Source: Methylibium rhizosphaerae (lineage in GTDB: Bacteria; Pseudomonadota; Gammaproteobacteria; Burkholderiales; Burkholderiaceae_C). Taken from it: a stretch of 64,000 nucleotides of DNA. This document shows positions 18,246 through 28,758 of this stretch, piece by piece (positions within the stretch are counted from its first letter, which is position 1; each line of letters begins with the position of its first letter). The notes beneath the pieces are model-generated. The model did not search any database and was not told the origin of the DNA. It saw only the letters and a program-made list of their open reading frames with translations. Location of the stretch: positions 26,322 through 90,321 of the forward strand of contig NZ_SWAR01000024.1 in the NCBI RefSeq assembly GCF_006386545.1. The letters are read 5' to 3'. Position numbers and translations under genes: made by a program.

Positions 18246-19238
18246 TCAGATGACCTTGGCGCGCATCAGATCGTTGGAGTTGATGGCGCCGGCGAGGACG
18301 CCGTGTTCGTCGACCACCAGCACGGTGGTGATGCGTGCCTCTTCCATCAGGTCGGCGGCTTCGACGGCCAGCACGTCATGACGGATGGTGCGGGGGTTGC
18401 GGTGCATCACGTCGCCGGCCTTCAGCTCACGCAGGTCGCGACCCTGCTCGATGCAGCGGCGCAGGTCGCCGTCGGTGAAGATGCCGAGCACCCGGCCGGC
18501 TTCATCGGCCACGGCGGTGGCACCCAGGCCCTTGTTGCTCATCTCGCGCATCATCGCGGTGAAGCCGGTGTCCGGGCTCACCCGCGGCACCGCGTCGCCG
18601 GTGCGCATGAGGTCGTGCACATGCGTGAGCAGCTTGCGGCCCAGCGAGCCGCCAGGGTGCGAACGGGCGAAGTCTTCTTCCTTGAAGCCGCGGGCGTCGA
18701 GCAGCGCCACCGCGAGTGCGTCGCCGAGCGCGAGCTGCGCGGTGGTGCTGGCGGTGGGTGCGAGGTTCAGCGGGCAGGCCTCCTTGGCCACCGCGTTGTC
18801 GAGCACCACGTCGGCATGCCGGGCAAGCGTGGACTGCGCACGGCCGGTCATGGCGATGACCGGCACGCCCAGGCGCTTGATCGCCGGCAGGATGGCGGTG
18901 AGCTCGTCCACTTCGCCGGAGTTGGAGATGGCCAGCACCACGTCGTGCTGCGTGACCATGCCGAGGTCGCCGTGGCTGGCCTCGGCCGGGTGCACGAACA
19001 TCGCAGGCGTGCCGGTGGATGCCAGGGTCGCGGCGATCTTGCGCCCGACATGGCCGCTCTTGCCCATGCCCATGACCACCACCCGACCGGTGCAGTGCAG
19101 CACCCGGTTGACGGCCTGCGCAAACGCACCACCCACGCGCTGGCGCACTTCGGCCAGGGCCTGCGCCTCGATGTCCAGCGTCTGCTGCGCCAGGGCGATG
19201 GCCCGTTGCGCGTCGAAGGGTGGGAGAGGATGGGACAC
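18246..19238 (-). CDS. kdsD: D-arabinose 5-phosphate isomerase
   Basis: 330 residues starting at GTG 19238. An SIS domain comes first (GMGKSGHVGRKIAATLASTG, AEASHGDLGM, SNSGEVDELT), followed by two CBS domains from about residue 200. It converts ribulose-5-phosphate to arabinose-5-phosphate, the first step of KDO synthesis. Head of the kdsD-kdsC-lptC-SDR operon and divergent from the antiporter gene with 78 bp between. Confidence 0.94.
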   Translation of the reverse strand: MSHPLPPFDAQRAIALAQQTLDIEAQALAEVRQRVGGAFAQAVNRVLHCTGRVVVMGMGKSGHVGRKIAATLASTGTPAMFVHPAEASHGDLGMVTQHDVVLAISNSGEVDELTAILPAIKRLGVPVIAMTGRAQSTLARHADVVLDNAVAKEACPLNLAPTASTTAQLALGDALAVALLDARGFKEEDFARSHPGGSLGRKLLTHVHDLMRTGDAVPRVSPDTGFTAMMREMSNKGLGATAVADEAGRVLGIFTDGDLRRCIEQGRDLRELKAGDVMHRNPRTIRHDVLAVEAADLMEEARITTVLVVDEHGVLAGAINSNDLMRAKVI

Positions 19239-19316
19239 GTCGTCTTGCTTGGGTAGGATCGGGCGATTCTAGGCGCGCCCCCATCTCTGGGCACAGGCCT
19301 TGCACTCACCCGCCGA

Positions 19317-21314
19317 ATGGCCACTACGCTCGAACTCGCCCTGTTGTTCCTGGTTGCCGCCGTGCTGGGCGTCGTGGCATTCCGCAGCATGAAGCTGCCG
19401 CCGATGCTGGGCTATCTGGCCGTCGGCGTGCTGATCGGGCCGCTGGTGCTGCAGGCCACCCACGATGCCAGGAGCATCGAGCACCTGGCCGAGTTCGGCG
19501 TGGTGTTCCTGATGTTCGTGATCGGGCTCGAGTTCAACCTGCCCAAGCTGCGCAGCATGCGCACGCTGGTGTTCGGGCTGGGCTTCAGCCAGGTCGCGTT
19601 CACCATCCTCGTGGCCATGGCGGCCAACGCCTTCCTTGCCTGGTGGATGGCCAGCTTCGGCAAGGCCTGGGGGCTCGACTGGCGCAGTGCCATCGCCCTG
19701 GGCGCGGCGCTGGCGATGAGCAGCACCGCCATCGTCGTGAAGCTGATGGCCGAGCGGCTCGAACTCGAGAGCGAACACGGCCGCCGGGTGATGGGCGTGC
19801 TGCTGTTCCAGGACCTGGCGGTGGTGCCGCTGCTGGTGCTCATCCCCGCACTCGGCGCGCAAGGCGGCAACATGTTCAACACGCTCGCGCTTGCCGCATT
19901 GAAGGCAGCCGCCGTGCTGGCGCTGCTGCTGTCGGGTGGGCAGCGGGTGATGCGCTGGTGGCTCACGCTGGTGGCGCGCCGCAAGAGCGAGGAGCTGTTC
20001 ATCCTGAACCTGCTGCTGGTCACGCTGGGCCTGGCCTGGCTGACCGAGCTGGCCGGCCTGTCGCTGGCACTGGGCGCATTCGTCGCCGGCATGCTGATCG
20101 CCGAGACCGAATACAAGCACCAGGTGGAAACCGACATCCGGCCGTTCCACGACGTGCTGCTCGGGCTGTTCTTCATCACGCTGGGCATGAAGCTGGACTG
20201 GGCCGCGCTGCTCGACCGCTGGGCGCTGGTGCTCGTGATGGTGACGCTGCCGGTGCTGTTCAAGTTCGGCCTTGTCACCCTGCTGGCGCGGCTGTTCGGC
20301 GCAAGCCCGGGGGTGGCGCTTCGCACCGGCCTGTACCTCGCGCAGGCTGGCGAGTTCGGTTTCGTGCTGCTGTCGCTGGCCACGCAGAACCAGCTGATCG
20401 CGGAGCAGCTGCGCAACCCGGTGCTCGCGGCCATGGTGCTGTCGATGCTCGCCACGCCGCTGATCGTGATGTACAGCAACCGCATCGTGATGAAGCTGTA
20501 CTCGAGCGAATGGCTGATGCAGTCGGTGGCGCTCACCACCATTGCCAAGAAGTCGATCCGCACAGAAGCGCACGTGATCATCTGCGGCTACGGCCGCTCA
20601 GGGCAGAACCTTGCGCGGCTGCTCGAAGGCGAGGGCATTCCGTACATGGCCCTCGACCTCGACCCCGACCGGGTGCGGCAGGCCGCCGCGGCCGGCCAGA
20701 GTGTCGTGTTCGGCGACGCCGCGCGCCTGCAGAGCCTGATGGCCGCCGGCCTCGCACGCGCCAGCGCAGTGGTGGTGAGCTACCAGGACACTGCCTCGGC
20801 AATGAAGATCCTGCAGCACGTGCATGAACACGCACCGACGGTGCCGGTGATCGTGCGCACGCTCGACGATGCCGACCTCGAGAAGCTGCAGGCCGCCGGC
20901 GCGACCGAGGTGGTGCCGGAGGCCATCGAAGGCTCGCTGATGATGGCCTCCCATGTGCTGGCCCTGGTGGGCGTGCCGATGCGGCGCGTGATCCGGGTGG
21001 TGCAGGACCAGCGCGACGCGCGCTACGGGCTGCTGCGCGGCTACTTCCACGGCGCCGACGACGACACGATCGAGGAGCGCGAGCAGGCGCGCCTGCAGAG
21101 CGTCACGCTCAACGCCGGCGCGGCCAGCCTGGGGCGCACGCTGGCGCTGCTGTCGCTCGATGGCCTGGACGTGAACGTGATGTCGATCCGCCGCGCCAAC
21201 GGCCGCGTCGTGAAGCCTCACCACGAGTTCGAGCTGGCCGAGGGCGACACGCTGGTGCTGGCCGGCCAGCCCGAGGCGCTGCTGCTGGCGGAAGCGCGGC
21301 TGCTTCACGGTTGA
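19317..21314 (+). CDS. CPA2-family cation:proton antiporter with TrkA domains
   Basis: 665 residues. About 12-13 membrane helices form the Na+/H+ exchanger fold (residues 1-385), followed by a TrkA-N/RCK nucleotide-binding domain ([18 protein letters not shown] near 420) and a TrkA-C domain near 580-660. This is the KefB/KefC/YbaL layout: potassium or other monovalent cation efflux in exchange for protons, gated by a ligand at the RCK domain. No KefF/KefG-like flavoprotein lies nearby. Its place opposite kdsD recurs in Burkholderiales as far as I recall. Confidence 0.92.
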   Translation: MATTLELALLFLVAAVLGVVAFRSMKLPPMLGYLAVGVLIGPLVLQATHDARSIEHLAEFGVVFLMFVIGLEFNLPKLRSMRTLVFGLGFSQVAFTILVAMAANAFLAWWMASFGKAWGLDWRSAIALGAALAMSSTAIVVKLMAERLELESEHGRRVMGVLLFQDLAVVPLLVLIPALGAQGGNMFNTLALAALKAAAVLALLLSGGQRVMRWWLTLVARRKSEELFILNLLLVTLGLAWLTELAGLSLALGAFVAGMLIAETEYKHQVETDIRPFHDVLLGLFFITLGMKLDWAALLDRWALVLVMVTLPVLFKFGLVTLLARLFGASPGVALRTGLYLAQAGEFGFVLLSLATQNQLIAEQLRNPVLAAMVLSMLATPLIVMYSNRIVMKLYSSEWLMQSVALTTIAKKSIRTEAHVIICGYGRSGQNLARLLEGEGIPYMALDLDPDRVRQAAAAGQSVVFGDAARLQSLMAAGLARASAVVVSYQDTASAMKILQHVHEHAPTVPVIVRTLDDADLEKLQAAGATEVVPEAIEGSLMMASHVLALVGVPMRRVIRVVQDQRDARYGLLRGYFHGADDDTIEEREQARLQSVTLNAGAASLGRTLALLSLDGLDVNVMSIRRANGRVVKPHHEFELAEGDTLVLAGQPEALLLAEARLLHG

Positions 21315-21390
21315 TGCCCGGCTGACGCGCACCGGGCGGACAGGCCAGAATCCCGGGGTTTGCGCGCACTGGCGCAAGAGGCAGACCGCC

Positions 21391-21942
21391 ATGGCCAAGA
21401 ACCAGCATCCTCGCGAATTCATCAAGCAGCACATCCGCACCGTGCCCGACTGGCCGGAGGCGGGTGTGCAGTTCCGCGACATCACGCCGCTGCTGCAGAA
21501 CCCGAAGGTGTTCCGCGTGCTGATCGACGAGTTCGTGCACCGCTACTTCGACGTGCGGCCGAACGTGATCGCCGGGCTGGATGCACGTGGCTTCATCATC
21601 GGCTCGGTGCTCGCCTACGAACTCAACATCGGCTTCGTGCCGATCCGCAAGAAGGGCAAGCTGCCCTTCACCACGGTCGAAGAGACCTACGAGCTGGAAT
21701 ACGGCAGCGCCACGGTGGAGCTGCACACCGACGCGGTGAAACCCGGCGACCGCGTGGTGCTGATCGACGACCTGATCGCCACCGGCGGCACCATGATGGC
21801 CGGCATGCGCCTGCTGCAGCGGCTGGGCGCGACAGTGATCGAGGGCGCCGCGATCGTGGACCTGCCGGAGCTGCACGGTTCGGACAGGCTCCGTGCGGCA
21901 GGACTGCCGCTGTTCACGCTCGTGAGCTTCGAAGGCCACTGA
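21391..21942 (+). CDS. apt: Adenine phosphoribosyltransferase
   Basis: 183 residues. The PRPP-binding motif [16 protein letters not shown] lies near residues 122-137, [17 protein letters not shown] near 60, and IRKKGKLP nearby. The enzyme makes AMP from adenine and PRPP in purine salvage. A perfect hairpin follows the stop by 17 bp. Confidence 0.95.
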   Translation: MAKNQHPREFIKQHIRTVPDWPEAGVQFRDITPLLQNPKVFRVLIDEFVHRYFDVRPNVIAGLDARGFIIGSVLAYELNIGFVPIRKKGKLPFTTVEETYELEYGSATVELHTDAVKPGDRVVLIDDLIATGGTMMAGMRLLQRLGATVIEGAAIVDLPELHGSDRLRAAGLPLFTLVSFEGH

Positions 21943-21959
21943 CCCCGAATGAAGAGAGA

Positions 21960-21982
21960 CAAGGGCCGCAACGCGGCCCTTG
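21960..21982 (+). terminator. Hairpin after apt
   Basis: Perfect 10-bp stem (21960-21969 with 21973-21982, AAC loop) CAAGGGCCGC/GCGGCCCTTG. A second hairpin follows at 22001-22024 (GTGGA and CCGG arms with one bulged T), leading into the repeat element at 22032. Confidence 0.7.
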
Positions 21983-22031
21983 TCGATCGGAGTGGACGCC
22001 GTGGATCCGGCTTTGCCGGTCCACCAGCGTC

Positions 22032-22074
22032 GCCCCCTAGAGGGGGAGCGCCGCAGGCGCTACGGGGGTGGTCA
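22032..22074 (-). repeat. Dispersed hairpin repeat, copy 1, at the 3' end of a minus-strand gene
   Basis: 43 bp, identical at 42 of 43 positions to 42882-42924. It contains two hairpins, one of the CCCCCT/AGGGGG type and GCGCC-GCA-GGCGC. Read on the minus strand it begins with TGA, which is the stop codon of the cyclic-nucleotide-binding gene. It probably works as a transcript-end structure. Confidence 0.85.
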
Positions 22075-22539
22075 AGAAATCGGCATCTGCTTGGACATGT
22101 TGGCGCGCATGCGCACCGCCATGACGCCGGCGCAGGCACGCGCCACTTCGAGCGCGACGGCCGGCACGCGGGCGGCCAGTTCCTCGAAGCGCGGCAGGCG
22201 CAGCGCCCACACCACACAGGGCGTCATGGCCTCGACGTTGGCGGTGCGTGGCCCGTCGGCGAACAGCCCCGGCTCGCCGCAGATGGAGCCGGTGCGCAGG
22301 ATCGCGATGCGGCTGGACCCGGGAGGGCCGCCGGTGGTGAACACCTGCAGCGAACCCTGGCCGAGGAAGTACACGGTACGGTCGTTGTCGCCCTGCTTGA
22401 TGAGCAGGTCTCCGGCACGGATCTCGTGGCGCGTGAGGTACTGCGCCAGCGTCTTCCATTGCTGGGCGTCGAGCCGCCCGCGAAAGGCATCTTCCGCATT
22501 GAGCGACTGCACCGCCTGGACGAGTTCGTTGAGTTCCAT
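22072..22539 (-). CDS. Cyclic-nucleotide-binding-domain protein
   Basis: 155 residues from ATG 22539. Residues about 22-140 form a CAP-like cNMP-binding roll (IRAGDLLIKQGDNDRTVYFLGQGSLQVF, SICGEPGLFADGPRTANVEA), with the phosphate-binding cassette replaced by GEPGLF...RTA. There is no DNA-binding domain, and an N-terminal helix precedes the roll. Bacterial proteins with only this domain bind cAMP or c-di-GMP-like ligands or only scaffold. A longer start is possible, but the added residues look non-coding. Confidence 0.82.
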   Translation of the reverse strand: MELNELVQAVQSLNAEDAFRGRLDAQQWKTLAQYLTRHEIRAGDLLIKQGDNDRTVYFLGQGSLQVFTTGGPPGSSRIAILRTGSICGEPGLFADGPRTANVEAMTPCVVWALRLPRFEELAARVPAVALEVARACAGVMAVRMRANMSKQMPIS

Positions 22540-22712
22540 CGTGTCGATCTCGAGTGTCGCGGCGCCGCGGAGAGGCGCGGGCCGCTGTGTGAATTTGTTC
22601 CCAATTATGGGCATCGCGTGTGCGGCCCACAACAAGCGGCGTGCCCGGATCGGCCCGCTGATCACTCGGCGAACTCCGGTCGTCGTGGCTTCCTGCACGA
22701 AAACCGCCGGCC

Positions 22713-24107
22713 TTACTTGCCGATACAGAAGCGGGAGAAGATCTCGCCGAGCAGGTCGTCCGCCGAGAACGCGCCGGTGATCTCGCCCAGCGCGTTGTGC
22801 GCCAGGCGCAGCTCCTCGGCCAAAAGGTCGAGAGCGGCGTCGGCTTCCGCCAGGCGGGCCTGCGCCTCCTGCAGATGCAGCCGGGCCGCCTGCAGCGCCT
22901 GCACATGGCGGGCGCGCGCGATGAACACGCCTTCGGGTGCGGCATGCCAGCCGGCAATGGCCAGCAGGCAGCGGCGCAGCTCCGCCAGGCCGGCACCGGT
23001 CTTGGCGGACAGGCGCACCGACTGCTCGCCTTCGGCCGGCGAGGGCGGCTCGGCGGCCTCGGGCGCGTCGGCCTTGTTGTAGACGTGCACGATGCGGGCA
23101 TGCTGCGCCACCCCGTGCGGCAGCCGCCGTTCGATGTCGCGTTCGGCCGCTTCATAGTCGGGCTGGCCCAGCCGGGTGAGGTCGTGCAGGAACAGCACCG
23201 CGTCGGCCGCCTCGATGGCCGCCCAGCTGCGCGCGATGCCGATGCGCTCGACCTCGTCGCCGGCCTCGCGCAGGCCGGCGGTGTCGATCACGTGCAGCGG
23301 CACGCCTTCGATCTGGATGGTTTCGCTGACCTTGTCGCGCGTGGTGCCGGGAATCGGCGTGACGATCGCGAGCTCGGCGCCGGCCAGCGCATTGAGCAGC
23401 GAGCTCTTGCCCACGTTGGGCTGGCCGGCCAGCACCACGTGGATGCCCTCGCGCAGCAGCGCGCCCTGCTGGGCGCGGTCGAGCACCGCATCGAGCTGCG
23501 ACGCCACCCGGCGGAGGCGGCCGCGTGCGTCGGCCTTCTCGAGGAAGTCGATCTCTTCTTCGGGAAAGTCGAGCGTGGCCTCGACCAGCATGCGCAACTC
23601 GATGAGCCGGTCGCGCAGCGATTCGATCTCCTTCGAAAAGGCGCCTGCGAGCGATCGGCTGGCCGAACGCGCGGCCGCCTCGGTGCTCGCTTCAATGAGG
23701 TCGGCGATCGCCTCGGCCTGCGCCAGGTCGATCTTGTCGTTGAGGAAGGCCCGCTCGGTGAACTCGCCGGGCTCGGCCAGCCGCAGTCCCATGCCTGCGC
23801 CGGCCGCCAGGCAGCGCGCGAGCAGCAGCTGCAGCACCACCGGCCCGCCGTGCGCCTGCAGCTCGAGCACGTCTTCGCCGGTGTAGCTGTTCGGGGCAGG
23901 GAAGTGGAGCGCGAGGCCCTGGTCGATGGCTTCGCCCTGCGCGTCGCGGAATGCGAGGTAGTGCGCCTGCCGCGGCTTGAGCGGCTGGCCGCAGACCGCC
24001 TCGATGACGGGCGAGACGTCGCGGCCCGACACGCGCACGATGCCCACGGCCCCGCGCCCGGGAGCGGTGGCAACGGCAACGATGGGATCGTGGTGGCGCG
24101 GCAGCAT
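22713..24107 (-). CDS. mnmE: tRNA uridine-5-carboxymethylaminomethyl GTPase MnmE
   Basis: 464 residues. An N-terminal folate-binding domain ([27 protein letters not shown]) and a helical domain surround the G domain with GQPNVGKSS, the TTRD switch, DTAGLRE and NKAD. The C-terminus ends in the invariant FCIGK, whose Cys is catalytic. With MnmG it modifies the wobble uridine of several tRNAs. It sits downstream of yidC in the conserved rpmH-rnpA-yidD-yidC-mnmE order, with a 285-bp gap here. Confidence 0.96.
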   Translation of the reverse strand: MLPRHHDPIVAVATAPGRGAVGIVRVSGRDVSPVIEAVCGQPLKPRQAHYLAFRDAQGEAIDQGLALHFPAPNSYTGEDVLELQAHGGPVVLQLLLARCLAAGAGMGLRLAEPGEFTERAFLNDKIDLAQAEAIADLIEASTEAAARSASRSLAGAFSKEIESLRDRLIELRMLVEATLDFPEEEIDFLEKADARGRLRRVASQLDAVLDRAQQGALLREGIHVVLAGQPNVGKSSLLNALAGAELAIVTPIPGTTRDKVSETIQIEGVPLHVIDTAGLREAGDEVERIGIARSWAAIEAADAVLFLHDLTRLGQPDYEAAERDIERRLPHGVAQHARIVHVYNKADAPEAAEPPSPAEGEQSVRLSAKTGAGLAELRRCLLAIAGWHAAPEGVFIARARHVQALQAARLHLQEAQARLAEADAALDLLAEELRLAHNALGEITGAFSADDLLGEIFSRFCIGK

Positions 24108-24392
24108 CGCCGGATTGTCAGCGATGCGCCGCAGCCGAAGATGGCGCGGAGGGAGGTGCCCGGTCGTGACTGATCACGTCTGGAGGACGCTGCAGCAGCG
24201 ACGTTCCGGGACAACCTCCAGAGCCGAGTGCGTCGCGTTTGACTGCTGCGCCCCCCGGGTCGGCCCCGCTGACTCCATGCTGCGCGTACGGGCCGGCACG
24301 CGCAACGCCGTTCGCCCCCACAGGCGCGGGGGTCGCGTGACTTTTGGCGCAGGCTTCGCGCACTCGAGGGGGTGGTCGTCACCCGCTCGGGC

Positions 24393-26042
24393 TCAGCTCA
24401 CGCCCAGCCGCTTGTTGATGAACCACTGCTGCGCGATCGACAGCAGGTTGTTGGTGACCCAGTACAGCACGAGGCCGGCCGGAAAGAAGAAGAACATCAC
24501 CGAGAACACCAGCGGCATGATCCACATCATCTTGGCCTGCACCGGATCCGGCGGCGTGGGGTTCAGCCAGGTCTGCAGCAGCGTGGACGCAGTCATGACC
24601 AGCGGCAGGATGAAGTACGGATCCTTCACCGACAGGTCGGTGACCCAGCCGATCCAGGGCGCGTTGCGCATCTCGACGCTCGACAGCAACACCCAGTACA
24701 GCGCAATGAAGAAGGGGATCTGCACCATGATCGGCAGGCAGCCGCCGATCGGATTGACCTTCTCCTCGCGGTAGATGCGCATCATTTCCTGCTGCATCTG
24801 CTGCGGCTTGTCCTTCAGGCGCTCGCGCAGCTCCATGACGCGCGGGTTGATCGCCTTCATCTTGGCCATCGAGCGGTAGGCGCTGGCATTGAGCCAGTAG
24901 AAGGCGACCTTCAGCAGCACCACCAGCGCGACGATGGCCCAGCCCCAGTTGCCGATCACGCCGTGCAGCTTGTCGAGCAGCCAGAACAGCGGCTTGGCCA
25001 GGATGGTGAACCAGCCGTAGTCCTTCACCAGTTCGAGGCCGGGGGCGAGCGCTTCGAGCTTCTTCTCTTCCTGCGGGCCGGCGAACAGGCGCGCCTCGAA
25101 TTTCTCGGTGGCGCCGGGCGCAACCGACTTGGCCGGCAGCACCATCGCCACCGAGTAGAGGTTGTCGCTCACCTTCGCAGTGCGGAACTCGCGCGGGCCT
25201 TGCGGCAGCAGCCAGGCCGATGCGAAGTAGTGCTGCACCATCGCGATCCAGCCGTTGTCGGCCTGCTTCTGGAAGTCGGCGTCGCCCTTCTCGATGTGCT
25301 TGAACTCGACCTTCTGGAACTTGGCCACGTCGGTGTAGACGGCCGGGCCGGTGAAGGTGCTGTAGAAGCTGGACTCGCCGGGGGGCGGGTTGCCGTCGCG
25401 CACCAGCTGCACATACAGCTGCGGCGATGCGGCGGCGGTGCCGTTGTTCACCACCTCGTGCGCCACATCGATGGTGTATTCGCCGCGCTTGAGGGTGTAG
25501 GTCTTGCGCAGCTTCACGCCGCTCAGCTCAGGCGACTCGAAACTCACGCTGACGCTGCCGGCACCGTCCTTCAGGGTCGTTTCACCGGGCACCACGTTCA
25601 TCACCGTCAGGTGGTTCGGCAGGGCACCCGGGCCGATCAGGCCGGACTGCGCGAAATAGCTGCGCTGCGGCGAACGATCGAACAGCACGACGTTCTTGCC
25701 CGGGTCGTTCTGGTCCTTCTGCTGCAGCAGTTCCAGGCGCACGAGGTTGCCACCCTGGCTGTCGAAGGTGGCGGCCAGCAGGTCGGTGGTCAGCGTGACC
25801 TTGGCTGAAGAAGCCGGTGCCGCGGCGGCGCCCGGCACGGCGCCGGGCTGCGCAGGGGCGGTGGCACTGGGAGCCGGCACGCCGCCGACCGCACCGGGAT
25901 CGGCCGGCGCGCTGGCCGCCGGGCGCGGCGCCGCCGGGTTGAAGAACGAGGGCTTGCCGTTGTGCTTGTTCCAGCCGTCCCACAGCAGGAACAGCGACAT
26001 CGTGAACACCACCCACAACACGGTGCGGCGCATATCGGTCAT
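24393..26042 (-). CDS. yidC: Membrane protein insertase YidC
   Basis: 549 residues. An N-terminal membrane helix (about 5-22) is followed by a Pro/Ala-rich linker, a large periplasmic P1 domain (about 60-340), and five C-terminal helices including [19 protein letters not shown] and the region [19 protein letters not shown]. It inserts membrane proteins alone or with SecYEG. Its ATG overlaps the yidD stop (ATGA). A GGGGGTGGTC stretch near 24368 resembles the end of the dispersed repeat seen at two other genes. Confidence 0.96.
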   Translation of the reverse strand: MTDMRRTVLWVVFTMSLFLLWDGWNKHNGKPSFFNPAAPRPAASAPADPGAVGGVPAPSATAPAQPGAVPGAAAAPASSAKVTLTTDLLAATFDSQGGNLVRLELLQQKDQNDPGKNVVLFDRSPQRSYFAQSGLIGPGALPNHLTVMNVVPGETTLKDGAGSVSVSFESPELSGVKLRKTYTLKRGEYTIDVAHEVVNNGTAAASPQLYVQLVRDGNPPPGESSFYSTFTGPAVYTDVAKFQKVEFKHIEKGDADFQKQADNGWIAMVQHYFASAWLLPQGPREFRTAKVSDNLYSVAMVLPAKSVAPGATEKFEARLFAGPQEEKKLEALAPGLELVKDYGWFTILAKPLFWLLDKLHGVIGNWGWAIVALVVLLKVAFYWLNASAYRSMAKMKAINPRVMELRERLKDKPQQMQQEMMRIYREEKVNPIGGCLPIMVQIPFFIALYWVLLSSVEMRNAPWIGWVTDLSVKDPYFILPLVMTASTLLQTWLNPTPPDPVQAKMMWIMPLVFSVMFFFFPAGLVLYWVTNNLLSIAQQWFINKRLGVS

Positions 26043-26356
26043 GACGACGACTCTTGAGAAGGAGAGGGGAGCTTGACCGCGCCAGGCGACGCGGTGATGA
26101 AGCGGGAAAAGAGCTTCGGCGCGGCCGCCGGCACGGGGTCGAGACCGCCGTTGCACCAGGGGTGGCAGCGCAGCAGCCGCGCCGTCGCGAGGTAGCTGCC
26201 GGTCAGCGCGCCGTGGTGCTCCAGCGCCTGCAATGCGTAGACCGAGCAGGTCGGCTCGAAGCGGCAGGCCGACCCGAGCCAGGGGCTCAGGAAGAAGCGA
26301 TACGCCCGCACCGGCCACATCAAGGCTTGGCGAGGCCAGAGCTTGAACCGGGGCAT
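26039..26356 (-). CDS. yidD: Membrane protein insertion efficiency factor YidD
   Basis: 105 residues from ATG 26356. The family core [20 protein letters not shown] with two Cys, then [18 protein letters not shown] and [14 protein letters not shown], is complete. It is a small membrane-associated helper of YidC. It lies between rnpA and yidC; the stop overlaps the yidC start by 4 bp, and rnpA ends 16 bp upstream. Confidence 0.94.
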   Translation of the reverse strand: MPRFKLWPRQALMWPVRAYRFFLSPWLGSACRFEPTCSVYALQALEHHGALTGSYLATARLLRCHPWCNGGLDPVPAAAPKLFSRFITASPGAVKLPSPSQESSS

Positions 26357-26372
26357 AGCGCGGGCTTTTGCT

Positions 26373-26834
26373 TCAGCCTGGCCGCCGGGCCATCGCTGCG
26401 GCGAAGAGGCTGGCGAGTTCGCCGCGCACGGCAAGCTTCAACGCCGCGGAGGCGGCGCTGGGAAACTGCTGCCGTTCAACCGGCGCGCGCAGGCGCACCA
26501 CCCAGTCGCCGGGCGGCAATTGGCTCAGATGCTGGCGCATGGCTTCGCGCGCCTGGCGCTTGACCAGGTTGCGCGTGACGGCGCGACGAGCCTGACGCTT
26601 GGGCACGACGAGACCAAGCCGCCAGCATGGCTGCGCAGCAGCGCCGGGCTGAATTTCCACAGCCCCGGCGGCCGGGCTTGCCGTGCCTGTTGACAACTCT
26701 TTGGCCTCAGACACGGTGTGATGGAGGCTGAAGTGCGGACTGCGGGCCACCGGCCGTGTGGCCAGTACCCGTTGGAAGTCCGACGGCGCAACAAGGCTGG
26801 TCAGCCCAGACTGCGGCCGGGCAAACATCGGCAA
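26373..26834 (-). CDS. rnpA: Ribonuclease P protein component
   Basis: 153 residues. The RNase P signature [15 protein letters not shown] lies near residues 87-101, with the aromatic PSDFQRVL and FSLHH segments before it. It binds the RNase P RNA and helps mature tRNA 5' ends. It is longer than E. coli RnpA (119) because of an insertion of about 25 residues ([19 protein letters not shown]) between the second and third strands. Lies 27 bp downstream of rpmH. Confidence 0.93.
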   Translation of the reverse strand: MPMFARPQSGLTSLVAPSDFQRVLATRPVARSPHFSLHHTVSEAKELSTGTASPAAGAVEIQPGAAAQPCWRLGLVVPKRQARRAVTRNLVKRQAREAMRQHLSQLPPGDWVVRLRAPVERQQFPSAASAALKLAVRGELASLFAAAMARRPG

Positions 26835-26861
26835 GCGGCTCGGTTCGCACCGAACCAGGCC

Positions 26862-26996
26862 TTACAGGCCCAGACGCTTGCGGCCCTTGGCGCGGCGCGA
26901 AGCGATGACCTTGCGGCCGCCGCGAGTCTTCATGCGGACGAGGAAACCGTGCGTACGGGCGCGGCGAACCTTCGAGGGCTGGTAAGTGCGTTTCAT
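26862..26996 (-). CDS. rpmH: 50S ribosomal protein L34
   Basis: 44 residues, MKRTYQPSK at the N-terminus and [11 protein letters not shown] at the C-terminus, the textbook L34 length and sequence. ATG 26996 and TAA at 26864-26862. First gene of the rpmH-rnpA-yidD-yidC operon; the promoter is at 27137-27165. Confidence 0.97.
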   Translation of the reverse strand: MKRTYQPSKVRRARTHGFLVRMKTRGGRKVIASRRAKGRKRLGL

Positions 26997-27136
26997 GTTG
27001 GATCCTCAAGCGCGGAAAGCTCATCTGCCGAGGGCCGGCAGCGCTGCAATGCGCCTATTTGACGATTCCCGCAAGGCTCGAAAACGCTCCATGGCCTGTT
27101 CGAAGGCTTTGAAGCCGCCCCTGCGGGAAACCCGCG

Positions 27137-27165
27137 ATTACACCAAAAACCCCCTTTCTGGTCAA
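27137..27165 (-). promoter_or_regulatory. Sigma-70 promoter for rpmH operon
   Basis: On the minus strand TTGACC (27165-27160), a 17-bp spacer and TGTAAT (27142-27137). Transcription would start near 27130, giving a leader of about 130 nt before rpmH. Confidence 0.75.
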
Positions 27166-27200
27166 CGACTTACACCACGGATTGCGGGTCTCTTGGGGTC

Positions 27201-27229
27201 TTGACCCTCTACAAAAAACTGTGGATAAC
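27201..27229 (+). promoter_or_regulatory. Promoter for dnaA, -10 overlapped by a DnaA box
   Basis: TTGACC (27201-27206), a 17-bp spacer, GATAAC (27224-27229). The consensus DnaA box TGTGGATAA (27220-27228) covers most of the -10, so DnaA binding should block this promoter. Confidence 0.65.
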
Positions 27230-27290
27230 CCCGCTTTCCCCGGGCGGCGCGCACGTAGAATCCCGCCGCTCCGAGAAGAACTTGTCCACA
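27220..27290. promoter_or_regulatory. DnaA boxes upstream of dnaA
   Basis: A perfect box TGTGGATAA lies at 27220-27228 and a one-mismatch box TTGTCCACA in opposite orientation at 27282-27290, ending two bases before the dnaA ATG. Part of the rpmH-dnaA intergenic region (27.0-27.29 kb), a classical origin or autoregulation site. Confidence 0.75.
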
Positions 27291-27292
27291 AC

Positions 27293-28702
27293 ATGAGCGA
27301 AGACTTGTGGCTGCGCGGTTGCGAGCGCCTTGCTACCGAGCTGCCCGAACAGCAATTCAACACCTGGATCCGGCCACTGCCCGCCGCCGACGTGAGCGAT
27401 CGGGGCGACGTGGCCGTGGCCTCGGTGCGCGTGCCCAATCGCTTCAAGCTCGACTGGATCCGCACGCAGTACGCGCCGCGCATCGAGTCGGTGCTGGCCG
27501 AGCTGGCCGGCAAGCCGGTGCGCCTGGAGCTGACCCTCGCCCCGCGCGAGATGCTGCCCCGTCCGGCGACACCGGCCGGCAACCACCATCAGCCGGTGAG
27601 CGCGGCACAGGCCTTGTCGATGCCGACGTCGGCAGCGCCGCAGGCGCCGGCACTGCACCTCAACGGCAGCCCGGCCAAGAACCAGAACCGGCTGAACCCC
27701 GGCCTCACCTTCGACACGCTGGTGCCCGGCCGCGCCAACCAGATGGCCCGCACCGCCGCGCTGCATGTGGCCGGCGCCCCGGGCGCCATGTACAACCCGC
27801 TGTTCATCTACGGCGGCGTCGGGCTGGGCAAGACCCACCTGATCCATGCAGTCGGCAACGCCCTGCTGGCCGACCGGGCCGACGCACGGATCCTGTACCT
27901 GCACGCCGAGCAGTTCATCACCGACGTGGTGAAGAACTACCAGCGCAAGACCTTCGACGAACTGAAGGCCAAGTACCACTCGCTCGACCTGCTGCTGATC
28001 GACGACGTGCAGTTCTTCGCCGGCAAGGAGCGCACGCAGGAGGAGTTCTTCAACGCCTTCGAGGCGCTGCTGGCCAAGCGGGCGCACATCATCATGACGA
28101 GCGACACCTACCCGAAGGGGCTGGTGGACATCGACGAGCGGCTGACCTCGCGATTCGACGCCGGACTCACCGTGGCCATCGAGCCGCCCGAGCTCGAGAT
28201 GCGGGTGGCCATCCTGATGAAGAAGGCCGAGGCGGAAGGCACGCCCATGCCGGAAGACGTGGCGTTTTTCGTGGCCAAGAACGTGCGGGCCAACGTGCGC
28301 GAACTCGAAGGCGCCCTGCGCAAGGTGCTGGCTTACGCCCGCTTCTCGCACAAGGACATCAACATCCAGCTCGCCCGCGACGCGCTGAAGGACCTGCTCT
28401 CGATCCAGAATCGCCAGATCTCGGTTGAAAACATCCAGAAGACCGTGGCCGACTTCTACAAGATCAAGGTCGCCGACATGTACTCGAAGAAGCGCCCCGC
28501 CTCGATTGCGCGGCCGCGCCAGATCGCGATGTACCTGGCCAAGGAGCTGACCCAGAAGAGCCTGCCCGAGATCGGCGAACTCTTCGGCGGGCGCGACCAC
28601 ACCACCGTGCTGCATGCGGTGCGCAAGATCTCGGGCGAACGCACCAAGAACACCGAACTCAACCAGCAGCTGCACGTGCTGGAACAAACCTTGAAAGGCT
28701 GA
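27293..28702 (+). CDS. dnaA: Chromosomal replication initiator DnaA
   Basis: 469 residues from ATG 27293; the longer frame upstream runs through the promoter and is rejected. Domain I starts [26 protein letters not shown] Pro/Ala linker follows, then the AAA+ domain with Walker [10 protein letters not shown] and Walker [11 protein letters not shown]. Domain IV carries the signature [15 protein letters not shown]. It binds DnaA boxes and opens the origin. A DnaA box over its own promoter suggests autoregulation. Confidence 0.97.
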   Translation: MSEDLWLRGCERLATELPEQQFNTWIRPLPAADVSDRGDVAVASVRVPNRFKLDWIRTQYAPRIESVLAELAGKPVRLELTLAPREMLPRPATPAGNHHQPVSAAQALSMPTSAAPQAPALHLNGSPAKNQNRLNPGLTFDTLVPGRANQMARTAALHVAGAPGAMYNPLFIYGGVGLGKTHLIHAVGNALLADRADARILYLHAEQFITDVVKNYQRKTFDELKAKYHSLDLLLIDDVQFFAGKERTQEEFFNAFEALLAKRAHIIMTSDTYPKGLVDIDERLTSRFDAGLTVAIEPPELEMRVAILMKKAEAEGTPMPEDVAFFVAKNVRANVRELEGALRKVLAYARFSHKDINIQLARDALKDLLSIQNRQISVENIQKTVADFYKIKVADMYSKKRPASIARPRQIAMYLAKELTQKSLPEIGELFGGRDHTTVLHAVRKISGERTKNTELNQQLHVLEQTLKG

Positions 28703-28758
28703 TCGCTTGTTCGAGCGAGCGCTACACGGCCAGGGCAAACTCGGTCAAGTGACAAGCC

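Noticed and set aside
24108..24392. The 285-bp gap between mnmE and yidC as a possible RNA gene
   Set aside because: No tRNA-like cloverleaf or strong terminator was seen; only short GC-rich hairpins and a weak match to the dispersed repeat.
24372..25808. A 478-codon plus-strand frame opposite yidC
   Set aside because: Antisense shadow of a well-identified gene, without ribosome site or domain.
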